Shown: in pieces, positions 44,216 to 56,282 of the stretch
Layout: each line of letters starts with the position of its first letter
Numbering within the stretch: position 1 is the stretch's first letter
Source: Excoecaria cochinchinensis
Lineage: Eukaryota > Streptophyta > Magnoliopsida > Malpighiales > Euphorbiaceae
Assembly (NCBI GenBank): GCA_947683425.1
Contig: CANTUQ010000077.1
Location: 930,001 to 994,000, forward strand
Length of the DNA stretch: 64,000 nt
Reading direction: 5' to 3'
Notes under the pieces: model-generated
Databases searched by the model: none
What the model was told of the DNA's origin: nothing
Seen by the model: only the letters and a program-made list of their open reading frames with translations
Position numbers and translations under genes: made by a program

Positions 44216-45798
44216 AGGGCTACATCAGGAGTTAGATGAATAAAACTCAAGACCTTCACGAGAAAAATATAACTCATCAGGACCGAATAGCATGACCCCT
44301 TTCCTCCCAACCATTTGAAATGTGTACCCCAAAACCAATTAAGATTGAACTTTAACCATTTAAAACCCTTATAGCCAAACTTAAAAGGACAGCTCTTCAC
44401 CTTTCAACCAAAAAAAAAAAGGGAAGAGAGAAAAAAATACGCACAAAAAAAGGAAAGAAGAAAAAAGAAAAAAAAAGGAGAGAAAAACATAAAAAAAAAC
44501 CCGCGATCTTTGCCCCAGACCACCTGAGCCTAACCTATAACCCAATCCCAACCACTAAGGCCTAACTTGTGACCTTCAGCCAATCCCAACCATTGAAAGC
44601 CACTTCAGAAACTGCACCACCGAAGTCGACAAAAGCCAAGCGTGAGATTTCACATTCGAGCCCCAAATAAGGAACCCATCACCTCAACCAGTCTGCATAA
44701 AGGACAGGAACAAGACTTTGATACCAAAAGAACCACTCTCCGAAGGAGCAGCTTTCCCGGCTAACGAAGATGGAAGAAAATTCAATCAACACCGATGAAC
44801 TGAAGGAGGGTCCATGGCAGAGGCTAAATAAAAAATAAAAAAGAGAGAAAATATTCAATCAAGAAAACCCGTGAGGGCTGATTGATAACAGGAGTTTGAT
44901 GCTCTCAAGTTCTATCCTAAGATTAGGTAAGGTCTCATATTTTTTGAGTTAATGCCAAACAATGATCATGTGTTATGAAATCAGATTGAAGTATATGCAT
45001 TTATGCAAATATGCATTGATGTAACTAGGGCAGTTCATCTTGCATACTCAAAGTTGTCTGGTTCCAGCATAAAATTAGCACATTGGTACTATCGGTCCTC
45101 TGCCACTCTTGCCACTTAGGCACTTTAGTCAACTCATCCTGCTACCCACTGTGAAGCCAATCCTACAGCATCTTCATTACAAGAACTAAGCTCAGGCAAT
45201 CATGGTCTGAGACACAAATACATGCCGATTACACCTGAAAGATCCTTTACAACAACTTTAGCCACACCACAAAAAAAGGGCCGTTAGAGATGAAAATCGT
45301 GACTGGCGCTCTAAGAAAAAGTTAGGCCAAAGGGCAGGGTGAAAACCTGGGAACAGGCAGTCTGCCCTACAAAAAATGAAATAAATAAAAGCCACTTGAT
45401 TGGGTTGGGTCCATTCCAGGCAAAAAATAAGGCACAGGGTTATGTGAAAATCCGAAAAGGACTCATTTTTCGCTAAGAAAAGCTAGTGTGAAAATCCACA
45501 AGGGACGCACTACCTTCAAAGAATGACTACTTACGATCCCCAAAGGCATAAAATTCAAAAGTAATTCCAGAGGGCACCGATCCTGCTACAAATTACGACC
45601 GAACCGGCTATCGCCTCTGAATCCACTTAGACGAATCCTTGTCTTGCATTACTGCATACATATGCATCTCACGTGCATGCTCACCACTTTTCCTGCATAT
45701 TTTGCTTTCTAAGTCTTGCAGAAATAGATTATCAATGCGCACGCCAACAAAAGGGCGAGTGACGGCATCGATCAAAATACCAATCCAATCCAACCAAC
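44216..45798 (+). other. Element 3 3' noncoding region
   Basis: Parallel to 37011-38634 in element 2: A-rich tract (44408-44500), accactctccgaaggagcag, tcaatcaacaccgatgaact (pol tail), aaaacccgtgagggctgatt, and the gctaagaaaagctagtgtga block near 45473-45492. Confidence 0.65.
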
Positions 45799-46510
45799 CA
45801 AAGACCTCTCAGGGGGTAATCAACCGAAGACCTCTCAGGGGGCAGCGAACTGAAGACCTCTCAGGGGGCAATCAACAGAAGGCCTCTCAGGAGGCAGTCA
45901 ATAGAAGACCTCTCAGGGGGCAGTCAATTGAAGACCTCTTAGGGGGCAGTCAACCGAAGATCTCTCAATGGGCGATCAACCGAAGACCTCTCAGGAGGCA
46001 CCAGCAAGTCAAAGACCTCTCAGGGGGCAGCAGCCAGCCAAAGGCCTCTCAGGGGGCAGCCAGCCAAAGACCTCTCAAGGGGCAGCCAGCTAAAGACCTC
46101 TCAGGGGGCAGCCAGTCAAAGGCCTCTCAGGAGGCACCAGCCAGTGAAAGACCTCTTAGGGGGCAGCCAGCCAAAGACCTCTCAGGGGGCATCCAGTCAA
46201 AGACCTCTCAGGAGGCACCAGCCAGTCAAAGACCTCTCAGGGGGCACTAGCCAGCCAAAGACCTCTCGGGGGCCAGCCAGCCAAAGACCTCTCAAGGGGC
46301 AGCCAGTCAAAGACCTCTCAGGGGACAACCAGTCAAAGACCTCTCAAGAGGCACCGGCCAGTCAAAGACCTCTCAGGGGGCACCAGCCAGCCAAAGACCT
46401 CTTAGGGGGCACCAGCCAGCCAAAGACCTCTCAGGGGGCACCAGCCAACCACCCGAAGACCTCTCAGGGGGCAGCCAATCAACCGAAGACCTCTCAGGGG
46501 GCACCACCTC
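45799..46510. repeat. ~27 bp tandem array of element 3 (about 26 units)
   Basis: I count 26 occurrences of the (a/g)cctct(c/t) core in about 710 bp; consensus near ccagccaaagacctctcagg plus gggca. Units vary from about 22 to 34 bp through loss or doubling of 'ccag'. The array ends in ggggcaccacctcagaaaag followed by a vestige of the gttagcacg-type unit. Open frames of 203 and 125 codons cross it only because the monomer lacks stops. Confidence 0.92.
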
Positions 46511-46644
46511 AGAAAAGATAACACGCTAACAATCCCATCTAGTCTGGAAATGCGACCGTCTCAGGTACGTGTCTCTTTCCTTCTTTTCTAAATTTTGGCT
46601 CACCCAGAGAACCAAGTTCTAGGTTTCCTAAAATTTGGGGCAAC

Positions 46645-48091
46645 TGTAGACACCAGGTCCCGAGGCGGTCCAAGATCAAAATTAGCTGATGATGAAAATG
46701 ATACTTGCCATAAGTAAAGATATCAATAATGATGTTTTCCTTGTTGAAAATCTCCTTTGTTCCTCTAAAAAATTTAATTCAAAATTTTTGCATTTTTACT
46801 CTTATTTTTATTCCTTTTTATTTTATTTTATTTTTATTTTTTAATTTTTTTTATATATTTTGTTCGTAGGTCACGCGAGCAAGTCGCGCCTGCGCGGGCG
46901 CGCGCGCTGCGGAGGCAGCACGCGCCCCACACGGGCGTGCGTCGTCTAGGGCGCGCATCGCTAGGTGACCTGCGAGCCTCGCCTACCTCCACATGGGCAG
47001 TTTTGCCCCGCGCCTTGCTGCCTCATGCTGTCGCTTTCGCCTGTCATTTTTTCCAGTCTATTTTTTAGTTTCATGTTTTAATGATAATTTTGGGTAACGA
47101 AAATCAAAAGAGTTTTTATCATTTCCCATTTTGGGACAAAGACAGGAAATCAAATAGGGTTTTGGGATTCATTTTCAAGGGGAGCTATAATTTTTTCACA
47201 AAGCAAAAAGAGAGAGTTTTCTCTCAAAAACAAGAGCAGCCATAGTTTTTCCGAAAAAATCTTAAAAATTCAAGGTTTTCAAATCCTTTCTTCTTTTTTC
47301 TTCAAAAACTCATTTCATTCTCGGATTGATTTTGAGCTTGAAAAATTAATTTCCTTTGTTCAATCATCCACCAAAAAAATTTTCTCAAGTTATTTTTTTT
47401 TGTGTTCATCACCACAAATTTCGACAAGGAGGACGGAATAAAACACCATTTTTTCCGACTCATAAATTCTGAGGGTAAACACTTTGGAACCGACCTAATT
47501 TCTTATTCATCTATCTTTTGTGGTTATTAATCTTGTTGATTTTATTATCTTTGCCATGTTTATTTCTTAACATTTCTAGTATTTTTCTACTGTTGGCACC
47601 TGGAGCTTAATTTTTGGTTTGGTTTCTTTGTGGTTGTCTTATTTGACTTTTGTTGTTTTATTCTTTATTTTTTTTGCCGTTGGCCCCTATCTTCCTTTCT
47701 ATTATTATTATCTTTATTATTTAGCATTGTCATCATATTGCAACATTATTATTTATTATTATTATTAATATTATTATTCCATGATTATTTTCTGTTGATG
47801 TTACTATTATCATTATTATTATTATTACCATTATTATTATTATATTATTTGTGTATTATTATGTTGTATTTATGTGCTCCATACCATTATTATTGTTATC
47901 ATTCTATATTGTTATCATTACATTATGTTATTACTATTTTTATTCCATGATTCTTCACTGTTGACATCATTATTATTGTATTTATTATTATTGTTATTGT
48001 TATTATCATATTTATTATTATTATTATTTTGTTGTGTCGCATCATCATCATCATCATCATCGTCATCGTCATCGTCATCGTTATCGTTATC

Positions 48092-48144
<53 letters not shown>

Positions 48145-49374
48145 CATCATCATTTCATTTTGCCATCCTTCGTGTTATTATCCTTGTTTTTGGCACGATT
48201 TATTTTTAATCCCAACTTGCATGTAGATTGTTTGTTCACCAATATTTATTTACTTGATTAATTTTTAGAACTATTACTAATATTTTTGATATTATTTTCT
48301 GTCTGAGATTTACTTTAAGTTGCACTATGTGGGTGTCCCTGTGGCTCCCCGGATGGGTCACGACGCGTCGAGGATCACGTCGGCTTGGTAAGACCTTCCT
48401 TATTTTCCTCCTTTTTGTTGTGTTTACTTGTAAAATAATTATTTTTTTATGCACGCGTGAGATAAAAAATCACAAAAATATTTCTATAATTAAATTGAAA
48501 TTTTTACTAATAAAATTGGGACCAATGTCCCTCCTTTTAGCCAAAGAATGTAAAATGACACAATAAAACGAAGAGTTAGTTTTCTCCAAAAATGGGATCA
48601 CTCATCTCGATTTTTCAACTCAACAATCAAATGACTCTTCGAACCCTCTTTAAATAAACGCGAAGGAACCAATGTTCCTAAACCTTTAAGCAAGTACGAA
48701 GGAACCAATGTTCCTAACCCAAACGAATGTCCCGATTTATGTATGTTTTTCTTATGTTTGACTTTATTTGATGGTTTAAATTTATGTTCATTTTCTTTTG
48801 GGCCCTTGTAATTAATTTTGGGGCAACATTATTTAATTTTCATTTTGGGATTGTATTTCGTCCCTATTTATATTTTTAATCTTCTTTCAATGGGGTTGTA
48901 TTCCGCCCCAACTCCTCTTGTAATTGTGTGCTTGCGTGCTTATTTGCTTTCCTTTATCACTTTCATTTATTGCTTTATCTATAGCTTTCCTTTATCGCCT
49001 TTTGAATGCTTGTAGTGCACTTTAATTAAACGCATAAATCGTGTGAGATAAGAGATAGAATTTTAAGAAGTTAAAAACTCATTTATAATTAACCAAAGCA
49101 TAAATAAGGGTGAAGTTTGAACACCAATCTCTAGTCTAGACCAATAAGAGGTTAGAGACTTTTCCCAATTTCTTGTAAATTGGGTGACGACTCCATGATA
49201 CCTCAAAGGTGCATAAAGGCATCGTGGGGCTAGATGTTCCTTTCCAATATTCTATTGGGAAGGAAGCATCCAAGATGTCTCATGACGCCCATGATCAAAA
49301 AGACGTGAACCAATCCCTCGAATCCTAAAAGCTGGTTCAAGCGAGGGCCCTTGATGGGTTCGGCGCGTGTCACA
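46645..49374 (+). repeat. Element 3 3' LTR (2730 bp)
   Basis: Begins tgtagacaccaggtcccgag, ends cggcgcgtgtcaca. GC-rich block at 46865-47000, trinucleotide arrays at 47697-48145, hairpins at 49167 and 49244, gtgacgactcc (changed PBS-like copy) near 49185. Preceded by aaatttggggcaac. Confidence 0.92.
47697..48148. repeat. Compound trinucleotide microsatellites in the element 3 LTR
   Basis: Runs of att, atc and gtc triplets. The most regular part is 48040-48145, where atc triplets change through gtc-atc and gtt-atc into a long att run and back to atc. It stands at the same LTR position as the arrays of element 2 and B0. Confidence 0.95.
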
Positions 49375-49631
49375 AGGAGGCATTAAGTAGTATCATAAAA
49401 TAATTGCAACTTCCTATAGACATACCTACCTATTCAGTATTCAGACTTAAGTAGGCCCTTTATTAACATTAAGTTACATCAAATATGAACAATATTCTAG
49501 GTTACAATACATCCCTAGGTTACGCCTCCTTCAAATAATTACTATATTATACTTATCATTCATATGTCATAATCATGCAATCTAGACCTGTATTCTTTCA
49601 ATCAGATATAACATTACGTATAAAAAATATA
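49375..49631. other. Unassigned flank left of the tandem gag element
   Basis: AT-rich; a decayed agacatacctacctatt (about 49417-49433) recalls the GGCATGCC module read on minus, so this may be part of an old minus-strand LTR. It ends in the target sequence atata (49627-49631). Confidence 0.4.
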
Positions 49632-50624
49632 TGTAACACCCCGAAATAGCCCTAGAAGAATTATAGAATTTTTGTTCAAGAAAGATTAGTATTGTGGGTT
49701 TGAGTCCTGTCGCGAGCGCGATAAGCGTCGTGGGCGCGACAGAACCACTCCGGTGATAGGGTATTAAATTGGCTTATTTTTAAAGGTGACTTTGTAGGAG
49801 AATGACACATGGTTTGGTAGGGAAGTGACAAGTGGCAATAGATTAACTTATGTTAAGAGAGATTAAGAGTTAAAGAGAGGATGAGGATGTAATTATTTGG
49901 GTAGATGGCATTTATTACCATAGTTAATTGTTGGATTGACTTAGACTATCTTCTTCTTTCTTCTTCTTTCACGTGAGTTTCTTTCTTTTCCTTTGCCCTG
50001 CTCTTTCTTTCGTTCCTTCTTCTTCTTCTTTACACTATTTTGAGTGATTCATTTGGGTTGGCTTTGAGAGGGGCTAGTAGAGTTTGATTAGGTCTTCTAA
50101 GAAGGTAAGTAATGCTCTTTAGTTAGTATTGGTCTTCTTCTTCTATTTTATTTCTGTTTTTGATTTAAAGTAAGAGAGAAGAGTAACCTTGGCATTTTGA
50201 ATGGTTTGTGCATGGAAGCTGTGGACAAGAGGCCCAATAAAGGCAAAGAGAAGGTCGGAGCCGAGTAGAGAGTGCGGTTCAACATCCTAGAGGTAGGGAT
50301 CGTGTGCGGTTTTCGTATTTTGCATGTGTTGTGACTTTAAATGTTTTAATAGAGACTTAGTTGTATAAAGAAAGGTACAGGAAGCTTAAATTAGCTCAAC
50401 TGTTTTTAAGTGTGTGAAATTATTGTGATTGCTTGTAGTGTCTTAATGTCTAAAGTGGTTGTGTAATTTGAGTGGAAAACAAAACTTAGTTATGAGCATG
50501 ATTTATAGGGCAATTACATGTTAAAAGAGGAGTGGTTGTATGTGAAAATAAAAGAGTTGGTTTGGGTTTTGTTTGAGTTTAACTGTGTGTGGATTTTTGC
50601 CGTTGGAATTGGGAAACACGCTTC

Positions 50625-51095
50625 TGTCGCGAGCGCGGCATAAGCAGTGATCGCGACAGAATCGCATCTTTCATTTTCGTAGGAAGCGAGTTGGAATTTG
50701 ATTTTCAGAGTTGTGAGGAGAGAGTCCCGAGACGTGAGGGTAGGTCACGACTCGTGACCCTGGGGCGAGCCTCGGCGCGAGGCGTGAGATGGCATCACGT
50801 CCCGCGATGCCTCTCTCTCAGTTGCTGTGAGAGTTCCGTCACGAGAAGCGACGAGCAGTCACGCCGCGTGACCTTCCTCCGGCGAGGCGTAAGATGGCAT
50901 AACGACCCGTGATGTCCTCTCTCTGTTGTGAGGGTCCTGTCACGAGTCGTGATGGGCAGTCACGACTCGTGACCTCTTCCTTCCTGGTGGGCGTGAAGCG
51001 AAGCAGATCGTCACGAGACGCAATCGAGTGTGCGCCTCGTCACGGCCCTGTTTCCTTAGGCTACTGTCGCGAGCACGACACAAGTCGCGATCGCG
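50625..51095. repeat. Cluster of GC palindromes in TR-GAG LTR-1
   Basis: Repeated near-perfect inverted repeats: gtcacgactcgtgac at about 50746 and 50970, gtcacgagtcgtga near 50938, and an outer pair ctgtcgcgagc.../cgcgatcgcgacag. Equivalent clusters are at 54587-55058 (LTR-2) and 58535-58890 (LTR-3, shortened by about 121 bp). The open frames through these clusters are not considered genes. Confidence 0.88.
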
Positions 51096-51789
51096 ACAGT
51101 GAGTTGTTTTCCGCCTGCTTTGTCTTGTTTTTGTCTTTTGCTCCTGTTTTGAGTTATTAAAGGTCTCAATGGATCTTGTATGTTATCATTTAGCCTGTGG
51201 TTGATTTAAATCATCTTTTAAATCTTTTATATGATTAATAACCTTAAATATGCTTGATTATTAAAAGCTATATAGAAATTAAATGTATTGGAATTACAGT
51301 AAATGAGTTGATATCAGTGTACGGTATGTGAGTTATTTTTGAGCCTGATTACCGTTATAGTGGATAGATAAGCATGCTTATAAAGGGCTAGAGTGCAGCT
51401 GCTAGAGTTGGCCTTAATTGTGCCTAGAGTTCGGAATGCCTCGTGTATTCCATAGAGTTTGAGTTAATTCTCCACATGTAAGATACTGTAAACAGTATCC
51501 AGAGTTACCCGTATCCACCGTGAAAGGAATTCAGGCTTATTATATTATCCTCGTTATTGTTAGTGTATAGTGAACATGAAATAATCATATGTAGTGTTAT
51601 AAGTAAATGTTTAAAGTATATGAGATGAATGCTACAGGATAGTTATATGTACCTGCACATGTTTATATGAATTAGAATCCATGATTTACACGAGTGTGAA
51701 AATATATGCATGTGTGCTTTGACTAATATATGTGATATATATATAATTTATTTTGAGACTTCGAAAGAAGTCCCTTGCATTGTTTACAT

Positions 51790-51817
51790 CCCCACTAAGC
51801 GTTATCGCTTAGCACGG
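51790..51817 (+). promoter_or_regulatory. Conserved hairpin module, TR-GAG LTR-1
   Basis: ccccactaagcgttatcgct followed by tagcacgg; stem TAAGCG/CGCTTA. It lies about 390 bp before the LTR end. Sister copies: 55742-55769 and 59582-59609. Confidence 0.6.
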
Positions 51818-52209
51818 ATGTCTATTTCTGTGTAGGTTGACAGGTACGACCAGTGAAAGCGTTCATCTGCAAGTGAGGGCCACTAGGAGCTTGTTGTTAT
51901 ACCCTTTTTGTATAAGATAGAATTAGAGTTTATGATGTTTTGAGTAACATCATTATGTATATAGAGAGTTTAGTCTCGACATATAACCGTTAAATGTATT
52001 TGTATATGTAACGTAAATGAATATGTAATAACTATAAAACTTTTGTATATGTATAGTTTATATGTATAATAAAAGTAATTTTTGTTTGGGCCCAACTTAT
52101 TTCAAATAATTTATTGTTACCGCTTCCGCTAATGCATGTGCATGTATACGTAAGTGACCGCGTAGCGCCCCGATATTCCTTACCGGGGGTATGGGGGTGT
52201 TACATTTAG

Positions 52210-52221
52210 TGGTATCAGAGC
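52210..52221 (+). promoter_or_regulatory. Primer-binding site, first internal region
   Basis: tggtatcagagc, complementary to the 3' end of initiator methionine tRNA as used by many plant LTR elements, five bases after the LTR. The second copy is at 56162-56173. LTR-3 has none after it, as expected for the terminal LTR. Confidence 0.92.
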
Positions 52222-52330
52222 CCTAGGTTAATTGGTTTAGGACTATAAGATGATGGAGTATAGTACTAGTGTATATGTTTGAGTTGTCTAGAATGTGGCC
52301 TAATGCAGATGCTGGTTTTGTAGGGTCTAG

Positions 52331-53383
52331 ATGGAGTCCGACCCGAGTGAGCATGTAGGAGAGACTACAGGCAGTGTGAATTCGGTTCGAGTGGATCCAC
52401 ATGTACAAGCACAAGATAGAGAGGAAAGAGCAAGAGCTGTTCAGGACAACCCGGAGTTGATACAAGGGTTGGTGCAGATTTTGGATAGACTAACAGCTCC
52501 TAAAGCTCCAACAGATTTGATAAGAAAGAGAGGTGCTGAAGAGTTCCATGGAATATCCCTGGATCAATCCGAGATAGCAGAATTCTGGTTAGAGAAAATG
52601 GAAAGAATTTTACAAGAGATCAGTTGCCCTCAGAACCAGAAAGTAGTTTGCGCCGTGTCATTGCTGCAGGGTGCAGCATATGACTGGTGGAAGTTGATGT
52701 TACAGAATCCTCAGAGACCCATGGAGTTAACCTGGGATTTCTTTGTTCGAGAGTTCAAGGAGAAATTTGTGACCAAAGCGTATAAAGATGCCAAGTGGAA
52801 AGAATTTGTAACTTTTAAGCAGAGGAATATGACTGTTGCAGAATATGATAAAGAGTTTACTCGTTTGAGTAAATATGTACCGGAAGGGATGTTAACTGAT
52901 GACTTCAGATGTAGGCAATTTGAAGTTGGATTGAGAGAGAGCATAAGAGGACCGTTAGTCGCTATGGTTGCTTTGCAACCGGTGGGTTATTATCCATTGG
53001 TGTTGGCGGCAATGAAAATGGAAGAATCTGAGTTGATAAAGCAAAAGAGAGAGCAGAAAAGAAGATTTCCAAGAGAAGATGAGGGTGTTGGTAGAGGAGC
53101 TAGAGCAGTAAAAAGTGGAAAGGATGAACAAGTATCGGTACAAGTGCCAACTTCAGTCGGAAGTGTAAGGCCACCTAGCAGTAGAGGAAGTGCAGCACCA
53201 CAATGTGAGCATTGTGGAAGGCATCATTGGGGTGAGTGTAGGAAGCTCACCGGAGCTTGCTTCAAATGCGGTAGTACAGAGCATTTCCTTGCTCAGTGTC
53301 CTAAAACAAGAGAGAATATGGCATCACAAGTAAATAAAGAGAAAGGCAATGCTTCTGGGAATATTAGAAGTGGAAGAGGATGA
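52331..53383 (+). CDS. gag: TR-GAG gag, first copy, open
   Basis: 350-codon Gag precursor. Starts at the first ATG after the PBS. A retrotransposon gag domain occupies about residues 75-190 (AEFWLEKMERIL, GAAYDWWKLML, WDFFVREFKEKFV, FTRLSKYVPEGM). A basic linker (KQKREQKRRFPRED) follows, then two zinc knuckles: CEHCGRHHWGEC (about 293-304) and CFKCGSTEHFLAQC (about 311-324, C-x2-C-x4-H-x4-C). It ends in an RG-rich tail at TGA 53381-53383. The frame continues past this TGA for 43 codons (53384-53512), including QQRVFAVTAEDVEALIGTS, which resembles the gag-protease border of full elements. It is the only undamaged retroelement coding frame in the window and could make a nucleocapsid-type protein able to package its own RNA (inference). 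Confidence 0.92.
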   Translation: MESDPSEHVGETTGSVNSVRVDPHVQAQDREERARAVQDNPELIQGLVQILDRLTAPKAPTDLIRKRGAEEFHGISLDQSEIAEFWLEKMERILQEISCPQNQKVVCAVSLLQGAAYDWWKLMLQNPQRPMELTWDFFVREFKEKFVTKAYKDAKWKEFVTFKQRNMTVAEYDKEFTRLSKYVPEGMLTDDFRCRQFEVGLRESIRGPLVAMVALQPVGYYPLVLAAMKMEESELIKQKREQKRRFPREDEGVGRGARAVKSGKDEQVSVQVPTSVGSVRPPSSRGSAAPQCEHCGRHHWGECRKLTGACFKCGSTEHFLAQCPKTRENMASQVNKEKGNASGNIRSGRG

Positions 53384-53592
53384 GGTAGAGCTGAAAGACC
53401 GCCATCGAAAACAGTCGAGAGGCCATTCCCCGAGGATCAGCAACGTGTATTTGCCGTGACGGCTGAAGATGTGGAGGCATTGATCGGAACTTCTAGTAAG
53501 TCCTCTTATTAGTTTATATAGTATATAGTTTGAGTTAGTTGTTCGGTAGCGGGGGAAATTTCGAGGACGAAATTTCTTAAGGGGGAGAGATT
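53384..53592 (+). other. Pol deletion scar and purine-rich primer, first internal region
   Basis: After the gag-protease border (frame closed by TAG at 53510-53512) comes gaaatttcgaggacgaaatt (53555-53574), the sequence that usually lies near the 3' end of plant gypsy elements. The purine-rich primer aagggggagaga (53579-53590) follows just before LTR-2. All of protease, reverse transcriptase, RNase H and integrase is missing between them. The second internal region has the identical layout (57336-57544). Confidence 0.85.
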
Positions 53593-56156
53593 TGTAACAC
53601 CCTGAAATAGCCCTAGAAGAATTATAGAATTTTTGTTCAAGAAATATTAGTATTGTGGGTTTGAGTCCTGTCGCGAGCGCGATAAGCGTCGTGGGCGCGA
53701 CAGAACCACTCCGGTGATAGGGTATTAAATTGGCTTATTTTTAAAGGTGACTTTGTAGGAGAATGACACATGGTTTGGTAGGGAAGTGACAAGTGGCAAT
53801 AGATTAACTTATGTTAAGAGAGATTAAGAGTTAAAGAGAGGATGAGGATGTAATTATTTGGGTAGATGGCATTTATTACCATAGTTAATTGTTGGATTGA
53901 CTTAGACTATCTGCTTCTTTCTTCTTCTTTCACGTGAGTTTCTTTTTTTTCCTTTGCCCTGCTCTTTCTTTCGTTCCTTCTTCTTCTTCTTTACACTGTT
54001 TTGAGTGATTCATTTGGGTTGGCTTTGAGAGGGGCTAGTAGAGTTTGATTAGGTCTTCTAAGAAGGTAAGTAATGCTCTTTAGTTAGTATTGGTCTTCTT
54101 CTTCTATTTTATTTCTGTTTTTGATTTAAAGTAAGAGAGAAGAGTAACCTTGGCATTTTGAATGGTTTGTGCATGGAAGCTGTGGACAAGAGGCCCAATA
54201 AAGGCAAAGAGAAGGTCGGAGCCGAGTAGAGAGTGCGGTTCAACATCCTAGAGGTAGGGATCGTGTGCGGTTTTCCTATTTTGCATGTGTTGTGACTTTA
54301 AATGTTTTAATAGAGACTTAGTTGTATAAAGAAAGGTACTGGAAGCTTAAATTAGCTCAACTGCTTTTTAAGTGTGTGAAATTATTGTGATTGCTTGTAG
54401 TGTCTTAATGTCTAAAGTGGTTGTGTAATTTGAGTGGAAAACAAAACTTAGTTATGAGCATGATTTATAGGGCAATTACATGTTAAAAGAGGAGTGGTTG
54501 TATGTGAAAATAAAAGAGTTGGTTTGGGTTTTGTTTGAGTTTAACTGTGTGTGGATTTTTGCCGTTGGAATTGGGAAACATGCTTCTGTCGCGAGCGCGG
54601 CATAAGCAGTGATCGCGACAGAATCACGTCTTTCATTTCCGTAGGAAGCGAGTTGGAATTTGATTTTCAGAGTTGTGAGGAGAGAGTCACAAGACGTGAG
54701 GGTAGGTCACGACTCGTGACCCTGGGGCGAGCCTCGGCGCGAGGCGTGAGATGGCATCACGTCCCACGATGCCTCTCTCTCAGTTGCTGTGAGAGTTCCG
54801 TCACGAGAAGCGACGAGCAGTCACGCCGCGTGACCTTCCACCAGCGAGGCGTGAGATGGCATAACGACCCGTGATGTCCTCTCTCTGTTGTGAGGGTCCT
54901 GTCACGAGTCGTGATGGGCAGTCACGACTCGTGACCTCTTCCTTCCTGGTGGGCGTGAAGCGAAGCAGATCGTCACGAGACGCAATCGAGTGTGCGCCTC
55001 GTGACGGCCCTGCTTCCTTAGGCTACTGTCGCGAGCGCGACACAAGTCGCGATCGCGACAGTGAGTTGTTTTCCGCCTGTTTTGTCTTGTTTTTGTCTTT
55101 TGCTCCTGTTTTGAGTTATTAAAGGTCTAAATGGATCTTGTATGTTATCATTTAGCATGTGGTTGATTTAAATCATCTTTTAAATCTTTTATATGATTAA
55201 TAACCTTAAATATGCTTGATTATTAAAAGCTATATAGAAATTAAATGTATTTGAATTACAGTAAATGAGTTGATATCTGTGTACGGTATGTGAGTTGTTT
55301 TTGAGCCTGATTACCGTTATAGTGGATAGATAAGCATGCTTATAAAGGGCTAGAGTGCAGCTGCTAGAGTTGGCCTTAGAGTTCAGAATGCCTCGTGTAT
55401 TCCACAGAGTTTGAGTTAATTCTCCACATGTAAGATACTGTAAACAGTATCCAGAGTTACCCGTATCCACCGTGAAAGGAATTTAGGCTTATTATTTTAT
55501 CCTCGTTATTGTTAGTGTATAGTGAACATGAAATAATCATATGTAGTGTTATAAGTAAATGTTTAAAGTATATGAGATGAATGCTACAGGATAGTTATAT
55601 GTACCTGCACATGTTTATATGAATTAGAATCCATGATTTACACGAGTGTGAAAATATATGCATGTGTGCTTTGACTAATATATGTGATATATATATAATT
55701 TATTTTGAGACTTCGAAAGAAGTCCCTTGCATTGTTTACATCCCCACTAAGCGTTATCGCTTAGTACGGATGTTTGTTTCCGTGTAGGTTGACAGGTGCG
55801 ACCAGTGAAAGCGTTCATCTGCAAGTGAGGGCCACTAGGAGCTTGTTCTTATACCCTTTTTGTATAAGATAGAATTAGAGTTTATGATGTTTTGAGTAAC
55901 ATCATTATGTATATAGAGAGTTTAGTCTCGACATATAACCGTTAAATGTATTTGTATATGTAACGTAAATGAATATGTAATAACTATAAAACTTTTGTAT
56001 ATGTATAGTTTATATGTATAATAAAAGTAATTTTTTTTTGGGCCCAACTTATTTCTAATAATTTATTGTTACCGATTCCGCTAATGCATGTGCATGTATA
56101 CGTAAGTGACCGCGTAGCGCCCCGATATTCCTTACCGGGGGTATGGGGGTGTTACA
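53593..56156 (+). repeat. TR-GAG LTR-2, the middle LTR (2564 bp)
   Basis: Same ends as LTR-1, with a 10 bp deletion near 55372 (attgtgccta in LTR-1). Followed by a working PBS sequence and preceded by a purine-rich primer, so it serves as 3' LTR of the left unit and 5' LTR of the right unit. Shares diagnostic bases with LTR-3 against LTR-1 (aagaaatatt, ctgcttcttt, tgtttgtttccgtg). Confidence 0.94.
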
Positions 56157-56282
56157 TTTAGTGGTATCAGAGCCCTAGGTTAATTGGTTTAGGACTATAA
56201 GATGATGGAGTATAGTACTAGTGTATATGTTTGAGTTGTCTAGAATGTGGCCTAATGTAGATGCTGGTTTTGTAGGGTCTAG

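Larger units (their letters stand above)
43756..49374 (+). mobile_element. Element 3: 5'-truncated non-autonomous Tat derivative
   Basis: Starts abruptly inside the region that in element 2 follows gag, and keeps the same order: pol linker, KAIPL junction, A-rich tract, pol tail, 3' noncoding block, tandem array, 3' LTR. No gag, PBS or 5' LTR lies to the left. The right flank is aggag. It shares element 2's internal deletion. Confidence 0.82.
49632..52204 (+). repeat. TR-GAG LTR-1 (2573 bp)
   Basis: tgtaacaccccgaaatagcc at the start, gggggtgttaca at the end. Includes GC palindromes at 49707-49742 and 50625-51095, taAGCATGCTTAta at 51369-51382, gatactgtaaacagtatcc near 51482, and the hairpin module at 51790-51817. 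No convincing TATA box was found. Differs from LTR-2 and LTR-3 at several shared positions. Confidence 0.95.

Noticed and set aside
45639..46521. Open frames of 203 and 125 codons that look like a repetitive protein
   Set aside because: They lie in a tandem array whose units vary in length out of step with codons; two frames stay open only because the monomer has no stop. No start context or homologue in the sister elements.
50589..51160. Cysteine/arginine-rich open frames in the TR-GAG LTRs
   Set aside because: They cross the GC palindromes where stops are rare, and differ in length and continuity between the three LTRs (107+83 versus 149 codons).
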